In this document: positions 1 through 7,570 of the stretch, piece by piece
How the letters are laid out: every line of letters begins with the position of its first letter
Position numbering within the stretch: position 1 is the stretch's first letter
Source: Dimargaris cristalligena
Taxonomy: Eukaryota; Kickxellomycota; Dimargaritomycetes; Dimargaritales; Dimargaritaceae
Direction: 5' to 3'
Assembly (NCBI GenBank): GCA_027576995.1
Contig: JANBQC010000741.1
Coordinates: 1-12,146, forward strand
Length of the DNA: 12,146 nt
Position numbers and translations under genes: made by a program
Notes under the pieces: model-generated
The model's database searches: none
What the model was told of the DNA's origin: nothing
What the model saw: the letters and a program-made list of their open reading frames with translations, nothing else

Positions 1-55
1 TCCGAAGAGATCACGACCTTAACGTGACGCCTTAGACCAACTCGGCCATCTCTCC
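1..55 (-). tRNA. tRNA-Leu(AAG): tRNA-Leu (anticodon AAG), 5' part, cut by window edge
   Basis: Read on the minus strand from 55 downward. The 5' acceptor strand is GGAGAGA (55-49), followed by T8 and G9. The D-stem is GCC (46-44) paired with GGC (31-29), around a D-loop of the leucine type (GAGTTGGTCTAA). The anticodon stem TCACG (27-23) pairs perfectly with CGTGA (15-11) around the seven-base loop TTAAGGT, whose central triplet is AAG. The following bases TCTCTTCGGA begin the long variable arm expected of class II tRNAs. The rest of the variable arm, the T-arm, the 3' acceptor strand and the pol III terminator lie outside the window. The D-arm region contains the internal A box. No intron interrupts the anticodon arm. 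The product would decode CUU, and further Leu codons after A34-to-I editing. Confidence 0.9.
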
Positions 56-565
56 CTTGAGATTCCAAGATTTTTATATAATATATAATCTAGTGAAACG
101 ACCCACTATGCGATAAAGCGCGCACAGGGCATCGAAGGAGAAAGGGCGAGGAGGGTTGGTTAGCTGATAAATGGGGCAACAGACATGTCACGGAGCTAAA
201 GTATTGGAGTTATTCACCTTGAAAAAAAAGAATATATATTTAATAGCCAGCCTAGTAAAAAGGGTCCGGTGAACCTTAACCCTCGCGCGACCAAGATAAT
301 TGACCCGATGCGCTGGTACACCAGTCCCCTCCAACTATGCCAGACTAAGGAAGCCCCACACTAACCCCGGCTTCTAATATCGCTAAATTGGAACAATATT
401 CCATAAAAATAAACATTGCTGCAGACAGAGTTGGGAGAGGAGGGGAGGATGGAGTATTTAAATATCATTGGGAGGCTAGACTCAAAAAATTAAAAATGAA
501 ATAAACAAACAAAAAAATATTGTAAACTTCCGATCATGAATGAAGAAACCCCAATTGATCTAACC
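56..565. other. Spacer between tRNA-Leu and QCR2 3' end, no gene seen
   Basis: I see no convincing reading frame or structured RNA here. The stretch lies upstream of the tRNA and downstream of QCR2, so it should hold the QCR2 3'UTR and the 5' flank of the tRNA. It is AT-rich with short runs of A, and no canonical AATAAA on the minus strand was found to mark the QCR2 polyadenylation site. Confidence 0.6.
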
Positions 566-588
566 ATATATATATATATATATATATA
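566..588. repeat. (AT)n microsatellite in the QCR2 3'UTR
   Basis: An uninterrupted AT dinucleotide run of 23 bases starts five bases past the QCR2 stop codon, so it would be in the 3'UTR of the transcript. As RNA it is self-complementary. It is likely to vary in length between isolates. Confidence 0.9.
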
Positions 589-593
589 CTTAT

Positions 594-1967
594 TTAAAGC
601 GAGTTGATGCGGGGGAAAAGAGCGACATTACCGACACCCACGGCAGTCGGCTTAGCCTTGAGCAGAGTTTCGGCGGCCGCCTGGATGTTCTGGGCGGACA
701 CAGCGTCGAGGGTGGCCAAAGTTTCCTGGAGGGAAGTGGTGGAAGGGGAACCGTTGAAGACCAAGTTCTGGAGTTCAGCGGCCTGACCAGCGCTAGTTTC
801 GGCGGCCAAAGCGGCGGCGGCCTTAGCCTGGTTCACGGCGCGCTGGAGTTGTTCCGCGGCGGGGGCCTGGCTAGCGACTTCCTGGAGGGCATGGGCAGCG
901 GCTTGGGCGGCCTGGGCCACATCGGCGCCGGTGGGGGCCCGCACCTGGATACCGAACAGACCGGCGTCGCTGTAGGTGAACTGGAAGGGGTGCAGTTGCA
1001 CGCCACCGTGGCCCAAGGCCGCCGCAGCTTGGGCGAGGCGGGACTGACCGGTTCCCCACTTGACGTAACGCGAACCCCCCAGGAGGTGACCGAGGATCCG
1101 GCTCGCGGCTACCCCGCTGGGGTTATCCAGACCGGCGGACGGGTAGGCCATCGCGTATTGGGCATCACCCCCGGCGGGACCGTCGAAGAGAGCCTCGCCT
1201 CCGGTATACTGGGAAGCGCTGGTATCGGCCAAAGTCGAAGTAGAGGCCGGAGTAGTGATCCGTTCAGTCAACAATTCGTGACCCAATTCGGCAAGTTGGG
1301 CGTGATCCACATTCACACCAACCAGACCTAAACGGGTGGGCTGGAACACCTGCTGGGCGAAATCGATCAGTTTCTTCTGGGTCACCTGGTTGTTAGCGCG
1401 GGCGTATAGGGAGTTACCCAACCCTTGGCTATGGAACGCCACGCGGTGGAGCTCGTCGAACAGACGGATTTCACTGTCGGCTTGGGCGGCCAGGGTTTCG
1501 GCCTGGATGATGGGCTGGGCATCGAGGAATTCGTAGTCGGTGTACCGGGTTTCCAGAGCCACGCTAGCCAGCAGTTGGGTGAAGTACGGGACGTCGGCCG
1601 CCAGGCAACGCACGGTGTAAATCTGGTAGTCCCGGTCCAGCGTAGCGGTCAATTGGCCCCCTTGCAGTTCCGTTTCCCGGATGGTGCGGAAAGCGGTACG
1701 GCTCTGGGTGTTCTTAAAAGCGAAATGCTTCAGGAAGTGGGCCACCCCGCTGTTGGCTGCGGTTTCGTAACGGGAGCCGCCCTTGACCACCAGGGACAGG
1801 GTGGAAGCGGAGGAAGAGGAAGAAGAAGCAGTGCCCGCGGCGGTGGCAATACGCAGACCTTGGCCGACCTGGCTCACCTGAAGGGGAGCGGAGGAGACGG
1901 CGGTGGCCAGGGAACGGCGGGCTTGGGAGGCGAGGGCCTTCTGGGGACGAATGGAAGCGCGGAGCAT
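594..1967 (-). CDS. QCR2: Ubiquinol-cytochrome c reductase core subunit 2 (complex III), mitochondrial
   Basis: Single-exon gene of 457 residues. It encodes core protein 2 of the cytochrome bc1 complex, a matrix-facing M16 metalloprotease-fold subunit of the inner-membrane complex that passes electrons from ubiquinol to cytochrome c. Residues 1 to about 22 form a basic, Ser/Ala-rich targeting presequence (R3, R7, K10, R17, R18), with a likely processing site near RRS-LATA. The N-terminal M16 domain spans about residues 30-210 and a C-terminal M16-like domain follows to about 445. The active protease motif HxxEH is present as HFLKH (77-81), so the catalytic Glu is Lys, as is usual for the non-proteolytic core 2 subunit. 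The phrase VAHFLKHFAFKNT is highly characteristic. A low-complexity Ser run lies at 48-53. The start at 1967 gives a complete presequence. The length is normal for fungal QCR2. The coding region is much richer in GC than its flanks. Confidence 0.93.
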   Translation of the reverse strand: MLRASIRPQKALASQARRSLATAVSSAPLQVSQVGQGLRIATAAGTASSSSSSASTLSLVVKGGSRYETAANSGVAHFLKHFAFKNTQSRTAFRTIRETELQGGQLTATLDRDYQIYTVRCLAADVPYFTQLLASVALETRYTDYEFLDAQPIIQAETLAAQADSEIRLFDELHRVAFHSQGLGNSLYARANNQVTQKKLIDFAQQVFQPTRLGLVGVNVDHAQLAELGHELLTERITTPASTSTLADTSASQYTGGEALFDGPAGGDAQYAMAYPSAGLDNPSGVAASRILGHLLGGSRYVKWGTGQSRLAQAAAALGHGGVQLHPFQFTYSDAGLFGIQVRAPTGADVAQAAQAAAHALQEVASQAPAAEQLQRAVNQAKAAAALAAETSAGQAAELQNLVFNGSPSTTSLQETLATLDAVSAQNIQAAAETLLKAKPTAVGVGNVALFPRINSL

Positions 1968-1979
1968 AGTGTGAAGTGT

Positions 1980-2287
1980 CTAAAATAGGGGGTGGGGTGG
2001 GAGTAAGTAAGTGGGTAAGAGAGGGGGGGTTCTATAGGGTACGGCGTAGGACAAAATAGCAAGGTGGATAAATATTGGGGAGATCGGGGTTAGGAAGTGG
2101 ACTCGCTTGTGGAGGGTAAGGATTCCAAAGGTAATAGCTCTGTGGTATTCGAGACAATATAGAGCTATATGGTATAGTAGTGGTTGGAATCCAAATGAGA
2201 GAGTGAGAGAGAAGACAGTCAATGCTTGGGGTGGGGCTGGATCAGAGTGGAATCCTGGGGTGAGACGAGCTGGTTTTAGTAACTTAC
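1980..2287 (-). other. Probable 5'UTR intron of QCR2
   Basis: On the minus strand a consensus donor GTAAGT sits at 2287-2282 after GCC. A pyrimidine-rich acceptor, CCCCTATTTTAG, ends at 1980, leaving only 12 bases of leader before the QCR2 ATG. The interior is strongly pyrimidine-rich near the 3' end. No coding extension is needed because the protein already begins with a full presequence, so this would be a non-coding leader intron of 308 nt. It is inferred from splice-site quality alone. Unspliced 5'UTR is the alternative. Confidence 0.45.
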
Positions 2288-2338
2288 GGCAATGTGTCCA
2301 AACCGTGGTCGCTGGGTCGCGATAGTCAAGTGACGGGG

Positions 2339-2344
2339 TATATA
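2339..2344 (-). promoter_or_regulatory. TATA-like box upstream of QCR2 leader
   Basis: The minus strand reads CTATATACC here, about 52 bases upstream of the proposed leader-intron donor and about 370 bases upstream of the QCR2 start codon. The spacing would allow a short non-coding first exon. The call rests on the motif and its position only. Confidence 0.3.
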
Positions 2345-2345
2345 G

Positions 2346-3376
2346 AAAGGGAGAAATGAATAAAGCAATGGAATTAAAAGGATGGATGGAGAGTCGACCA
2401 AGACTGTGCCGGATAGTAAGAGAGCTACAGAGAATGATTCGTGGAATCGCGCCAGCCAGTGGAGGAGTAGTACGCTTCGGCATAGAGTGAGTGACACCTC
2501 CCTCCCGGCAGTCTCCCCGCACACACACACATAGTAATACACCCACCACGTAGAAGTAGCCCGGAGGTGGTGGTTGGTTGGCTTGGGGTTGGGGTAGCCT
2601 AAGCCAGGTAGACAGATATATAGGAGTAATGATGAACTTATTAACTGATGTTCCAGCCTATTCCTCTCTATCCCCCCCCTACACAATATGACTAAGTCGA
2701 GCCAGCAATTGCCCGATAATTGACTTGGGTATCTACTCCATATCTACCGTACCTCGGCTTTCAGCGACTGCAGGAATTATAGGTGATGACAATTCAATAG
2801 CGAATACCACAGCCAACATTTAGGATCGGTGGAGAGGGGGTATCGGGTGTACGTGGCAGTCCTCCCCCCCTCACCCCAACGAAATAATATAAACCACCCA
2901 TCCAGTCTAATGGCAGAGCCTACCAACTTTATTAAAACCCCCCATTGAACATCTCCCAAGAAACTGTGGGTGAACGGGGGGGAGGGTCTAGACAGCATAT
3001 ATAACATCACGTGACTATACTACTTGAACCCATAAAGTCCCGTGATCTCTACTGTATCCTCTCCACCCTAATCCTCCCCTCCCCCATTTTCTTCAAGTCT
3101 GTGGAATAATGGGGAGACGAGGGCCAATCCTATTGCAACAGCCAATAACAATCCACACCATCACACTTGTTCACTGCTTATCCTAACCCCACCACTATAT
3201 ACCAATTATAACTCCAAAGGCCTCCCAAAAAAAATAATATGAGTGGCTTGAAAAAATAAGGCCAAGGGAGGAAGACTTCACCATCTATAATATATTACTC
3301 CAATCCCATAATGGCCCCTCAAGTGTTCCTCATTGGAATATATAAACCCGTCTGGACCCCGCTTACGAAAGTTTCT
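2346..3376. other. Upstream region of QCR2 and spacer, no gene seen
   Basis: The open frames here are low-complexity and have no recognisable motif. Notable local sequence includes a short CA dinucleotide run near 2519-2531 and G/C homopolymer tracts. QCR2 promoter elements beyond the TATA-like box may lie here, but I cannot name any. Confidence 0.5.
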
Positions 3377-3536
3377 TTAGACAGATCCCGATTCAGCTAA
3401 TTACCCTTGACGATGGTAAAGCCAATTCGTGTCGAATAGACTAGTTTTTTTAGTATTACTAAAAAGATTAGTTTATTCGGCAACTAGCGTTGGCTACGCC
3501 GTCTATTAGCATCACTTTCTGAGTCGGTAAGACTAA
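3377..3536. repeat. Long imperfect fold-back (inverted repeat) of about 160 bp
   Basis: The centre is a near-perfect palindrome. Bases 3430-3455 pair with 3457-3482 around the single base 3456. Of the 26 positions 22 are Watson-Crick, and the other four (3432/3480, 3439/3473, 3444/3468, 3446/3466) are all G-T pairs when read on the plus strand. Outside this core, shorter matching blocks continue in order: AGCCAA (3420-3425) with TTGGCT (3490-3495), GCTAAT (3396-3401) with ATTAGC (3505-3510), CCGATTCAG (3388-3396) with CTGAGTCGG (3519-3527, one mismatch), and TTAG (3377-3380) with CTAA (3533-3536). It could be a degenerate miniature inverted-repeat element or a transcribed hairpin. No transposon family is recognised. 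Confidence 0.7.
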
Positions 3537-5138
3537 TGACCAGCTGGGCAGCGTCGCTTCTCGGATACGGCACTTGTAATGCCGTTTCTGTATATAGTTT
3601 CAGATGCAATCAAACAGAAGGCGACATTTTTAATACAATTACTCTTTTTCTAATCATTAACAAAAACCATCAGAGGCTAATGCCAATACAACATTTCATC
3701 ATCAGTATGCTAGTGCGAGAAAAACCAAGGTAGAGCAATACCCCAATTTTCGGCTCTCGTAAGAGCACCAATTCTGTATATTACCCGGTGGGTCTGAAAG
3801 GGAAATTACAATCCCTTTAACATATACTATGCCGTAATTCAATATTTAACAACAGCTATTTCCAATTCTCGACTCCCAAACATCTGTACTATACCCAGCT
3901 TCCATCCACACTCCGCCGCATTGGAATCTGTTCCTAAAACTAGACAAAACATTATGTAATTATAGTCGACTCACCGGTGGCCAATTTGACCACGTAGACC
4001 GATACTTTATTGTTCTCGCGATTACAATCCACATACAATTTGGTAAATTTATAACTTCATTGCCACTGAATGCTCCAAGCATTCACACATACACAGCCGA
4101 AGAGCAGCATAATCACACTGGTTGAAGCAAACAATAAATGTTTAGGGAATAAAAAATACTAGGGCGGTAGTAGAATAATAAACGTGACTATAATATGGGG
4201 GAGGAATAGTAAAGTGAAGCAAAGTTGGGACGTGGTGTGGGGTATATGGTAGTCAGATATAAAAGGGGTAAGTAGAGGTAGGAGGGATACGAACAATATA
4301 AATTACCGCTCATAGTGCAAAGTTACAGAGGAACAGTATCGGACATAATTAATTATTGTACCAACAGCATAATAAGGAACTAAGGAAGAGTAGAAATGAT
4401 AAGTGAGTAAAGAACCAGTAAAGTTTAGATATAAAAGAATTGAGAAAGTGATGATCAATAGAAGTAGACAAACACGTCGGGCATCAGTTATTCAACATAA
4501 ATGGTTTGGGAAAAAGGACCCGCGCGGGAAAAGAACGCAAGCCAAACTGTCGTAATACGTGCCCAGAGGCTGTACATTCTACAGGATTAGCGTCAAATCT
4601 GGAACTGTCCGTGAAAAAGAGAAAAGGGGAATTGGGATGTTGTGATACAGCTGAATGCAATAGTCTTAATTCACAGACCAAGCAAAGAGTCGGGTCAGGA
4701 ATGAAAAAAAACCAACAAAACCGAACTAACTGAAAAGCCAATAAATGTGGTTAATTAAGTAAAGGTTGGGGGAGGGGGAGGCGCTGGTTGAATGGTGGGC
4801 AAGGGGGGAAACCGGAGGGGTTGGGCTGTCTGCCAATCAGTTAGGATTTCATGGGAGAATGTGATAAGGGATGTTCATAACATTAAGGTACAAACCAGGG
4901 GGAAGAGGGTAATTTCACCAACCGGACACAGCAATCACTCAAGCTCAACCCAAATATTATAGGGTATACTTCATGAGGCGGTAATAATTAAATGAGAACA
5001 CAGAGACAGTGGGCCCCTTTTTGTCATGGAAATTAAACATCCGGGTGAAAGGATATCCTGGAACAAGCTGAGCCAACTGATCCGTAAATTCAAGCACAAC
5101 CTCGCCCACTAACTACCACCCAAACTGCCCAGACCAAA
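3537..5138. other. Long spacer downstream of ras, no gene seen
   Basis: No reading frame here shows a recognisable protein motif. Small hairpins are present, for example ACGGCA/TGCCGT (3567-3572 with 3580-3585) and AAAGGGA/TCCCTTT (3797-3803 with 3812-3818). The part nearest 5138 should contain the ras 3'UTR, but I found no clear AATAAA signal on the minus strand. Because the neighbouring ras gene uses exons as short as a few codons, a gene made of tiny exons could be missed here by eye. Confidence 0.5.
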
Positions 5139-7170
5139 TTATAGGATTTGACAGACGCCCCGCTTCTTCTTCTTCTTGTCCTTCTTTGTGGTGGTGTTGC
5201 GGTGGTTTACTCCCTGGGGATCGCGGCTGGCTCGGATCAGTCGTACTACCGTGTAGAAGGCCTTTTCCACGTTAACACACGTCTTGGCCGACGATTCAAC
5301 AAACTCGCAACTGAGGCGCTTGGCCATGGCGAGACCCTCCTCCCGAGAGACCTCTCGTTCGTGGACCTTGTCGCATTTGTTACCGACCAGCATTAATGGC
5401 ACGTTGTCGGTATCCTTAACTCGGGTGATCTGGTCGCGGAATCGCTGGACACGTTCAAAGGTGGACCGGGCGGCAATGGAATAGACTAACAAGAACCCTT
5501 CGCCATCCCTATTGAACCAGATTATAATCAAGGGGAGTGATGCGGTATATTGATAAACGCCAAAGGGAGGGGGGGTTAGTGACTGTTACGGAGCTCTAGT
5601 GACAGGGTCATAATATATTGGCTGTATTATCTCACACCCACTCTCTGAGGGTTACTCAAACAGATGGGTAGGTGGCTAAATTCCCACAGGCCAGCATAGT
5701 ATATATTGAACAGGCCATCAAACACCATTATTGAAACAGGGCAACCTACCGAATCCATTGGTCACGAAGCGCGGTGTATTCCTCTAAACAATAGTACATG
5801 GTATGGGTAATAATAATAATAATAATGTTGCGATACATATTAGTGATTGGCTGGGCAAATTGAAGAATTAAACGGCGTCAAATAGAGGATACCATATTAT
5901 ATAGTACAATAGAGCTATAATACCAACCTTGGCCGGCGGTATCCAATACTTCTAGCACACAGGGTTGTTCATCGATTACAACCTGTTTGCGGTAGGAATC
6001 CTCAATGGTCGGATCGTAGGTCTATAGCATGGTTGGGTAGGTAGTGTAATAAGATAATAAAATTGAAAATACTTAGGAAGTCGGTTTAGCACTATTTCAG
6101 CAGGGAAATCTAGGGGAGTCCCCTTCGGTTTCGAGAGAAATGATCTTCTAACACGGGGAAGGTTGGTAAGTACCCGATAAATTAAAGTTGGAAAAGTGGC
6201 ATTTGACGACCACGGAAAGCTCCATTACTTACCTCTGAATTATGTGATTAAATTGGTTTTTGGAAGAAACAAATGGTGGTGAATGGGGCATACATGACAT
6301 TAGTGTTCCACATCCATAAGCAAATGCCAATTACCAGCCATCTGAATATTCCACAAAGGGGAAGTGGGGGAAATAAGCTGACAGTCCTTAATCACACGTA
6401 AACGGGATTTCCGGATGGGTTCGGGTTGTATTTACAACCGGCTCTTCACATTGGTCGGTTGGAGGGTGCTGATTGCTGGGAGGATCAGCCCTAATTGATC
6501 GTCCTGGCGAGAAGCTCGTAGGTTGCCATGATAATGATAATAGGCGAAGTTGGAAGAAAATGGGGGAACGGTATAGGGACGGACAAGTACTTACCTACGA
6601 AATGGTTCAAACAAAGCTAACGGGGCGTAAGGAGGAGTGATAGCGACAGCCGTTTGGGACATAATAATAATGGTGGTTAATAGATAAATGTGGTCTTATG
6701 GGCCAAAGCCATATTGAAGGCGGACGGTATACGGGAGTTTTGGCCCCTCCCCCTTCTTCACCTGGGAAGGCGGAGAAGTGTATACACCGAGAGGGGTAAA
6801 TCTATAGAGACTAAGCCATTAAAAGGTTGGTGCAGTCGATTAATTATGTGATGCGTACCTGGATAGTGAGGGCGGTCTGCGTTAGCGCAAGGATGAGTAG
6901 GCAATAGACAAACAAAATCAGGAATAATATTCCGTTAATAAGCGGAAAGGGACGATATGTGTAGGGAGGACAGTGAGCAATATTTGGATAAATCGGCCGT
7001 ATTGGTGGTGGCACCCTATATGCATAAACGAAGTTGCATATATGCTCTATATGTATCCCAAGCCTAAGGGGTGAATATGAGGTATGCCCCAAGCCCGACC
7101 CTGGCGTCTGGGGGAAACTTACTTTACCAACACCACCATCACCGAGAACGACTAATTTATACAGTCTCAT
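5139..7170 (-). CDS. ras2: Ras small GTPase of fungal Ras2/RasB type, seven coding exons
   Basis: Membrane-anchored GTP/GDP switch controlling growth and morphogenesis. Exons (minus strand): 7170-7123, 6876-6859, 6616-6595, 6234-6233, 6021-5928, 5783-5750, 5508-5139; joined they give 195 residues plus stop. Numbering matches human H-Ras. Visible motifs are G1 GDGGVGKT (10-17), switch [13 protein letters not shown] (27-38), G3 DTAGQ (57-61), NKCD (116-119) and ESSAK. G12, G13 and Q61 are wild type. The tail is polylysine followed by the CaaX box CQIL; a final Leu usually directs geranylgeranylation. [20 protein letters not shown] and LRDQWIRDGEGF mark the fungal RasB/ras-2 branch rather than Rsr1 or Ras1; naming varies among fungi. 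All introns are GT-AG (246, 242, 360, 211, 144 and 241 nt); donor 5 (GTTGGT) is weak. Exon 4 has only two nucleotides, inferred from frame and family conservation. The start was chosen because MRLYKLVV aligns with Ras N-termini; upstream in-frame sequence is low-complexity. Confidence 0.9.
5159..5187 (-). repeat. AAG-rich codon tract encoding the Ras polylysine tail
   Basis: On the minus strand the sequence is a run of AAG codons broken by GAC, encoding the basic stretch KKDKKKKK just before the CaaX box. The tract is part of the ras hypervariable region, where positive charge helps plasma-membrane binding. The trinucleotide repeat may be length-variable. Confidence 0.75.
5808..5826. repeat. 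(TAA)6 microsatellite inside ras intron 5
   Basis: Six TAA units plus one T lie within the intron at 5784-5927, about 25 bases upstream of its acceptor on the minus strand, where they read as TTA repeats. They may contribute to the pyrimidine-rich 3' end of this intron. Confidence 0.9.
6233..6234 (-). other. ras2: Two-nucleotide microexon (AG) of ras
   Basis: Exon 3 ends with GTA G and the next recognisable exon begins ACC TAC at 6021, immediately after the acceptor TATAG. Joining them directly breaks the frame and lacks the conserved Glu before TYDP. On the minus strand, 6250-6221 reads a TTCAG acceptor, then AG, then the donor GTAAGTAA. Inserting AG completes GAG (Glu30) and restores the Ras family sequence [12 protein letters not shown] exactly. 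No other AG-A/G-GT arrangement occurs between 6594 and 6022. This is an inference from sequence, and cDNA would settle it. Confidence 0.75.
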
Positions 7171-7180
7171 TCTAAAAGTA
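7165..7180 (-). promoter_or_regulatory. Possible 5'UTR splice acceptor directly before the ras start codon
   Basis: The minus strand reads TACTTTTAG followed by A and then the ATG at 7170-7168, which resembles the TTTTAG acceptor before QCR2. It suggests a leader intron ending one base before the start codon. I found no strong matching donor upstream on the minus strand, so the call is weak. Confidence 0.25.
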
Positions 7181-7570
7181 CGAGAGGGTGGGAGAGAATG
7201 CGACGGGCGACAATTATTGGAGAGGCGCGACTTGGCTGAACTCGGGCGGTTAGAGAGGGAGAAAATGACGGTGAAACGGATGAGGTAGGAGGAAAGAAGG
7301 GGAATGGAAGGTAAGCAACGCCAAGAAGGCTGGGTGGGGCTCGCGTAGAGTAGGAGGGGTGGTGAATCAAGGTGTGGAGTAAGGGGCAATAGTCTTCTTA
7401 TACGGGAGAGTGATTCAACTAGGTTGAGTTCGCTGAGTAAAAGATGGGGGAACTGGGGCGCGCCAGCAAAGTGTAAGATAGATATAGTAAGAGAAAGAGA
7501 GAAAGAGTGAGAAGGAGAGGAGAGAGGGATCTCAACTACCGAACAAGAAGAGGCTGGGTGGGCTGGGCTG
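7180..7570 (-). promoter_or_regulatory. Pyrimidine-rich upstream region of ras
   Basis: The plus strand is strongly purine-rich here, and 7491-7528 is almost pure G/A with a single T. The ras-coding strand is therefore CT-rich. CT-rich blocks close to start codons are common in fungal promoters and leaders, so this is the likely core promoter and 5'UTR of ras. The in-frame open stretch upstream of the ATG is Ser/Pro/Leu-rich and is best explained by this composition. Confidence 0.4.

Noticed and set aside
849..1988. Plus-strand open frames of 160 and 187 codons opposite QCR2
   Set aside because: They lie antisense to a clearly identified gene in GC-rich sequence, show no known motif, and are explained as shadows of the QCR2 reading frame.
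2625..2655. Possible C/D snoRNA boxes (ATGATGA followed by CTGA)
   Set aside because: The boxes are only about 18 bases apart with no terminal stem and no D'/C' arrangement of the usual length.
1980..2686. Minus-strand frames of 189 and 136 codons upstream of QCR2
   Set aside because: They have no motif and biased composition, and they overlap the likely promoter and leader intron of QCR2.
4484..4741. Overlapping plus- and minus-strand frames of 75 and 85 codons
   Set aside because: Neither shows a motif, a targeting signal or neighbouring splice structure that I can support, and the pair overlap almost completely.
5928..6616. Direct exon 3 to exon 5 splicing, with ras as a frameshifted pseudogene
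   Set aside because: All other splice sites, Ras motifs and the CaaX tail are intact, and a perfectly flanked two-base exon repairs the frame exactly, so a functional gene is the simpler reading. cDNA is still needed.
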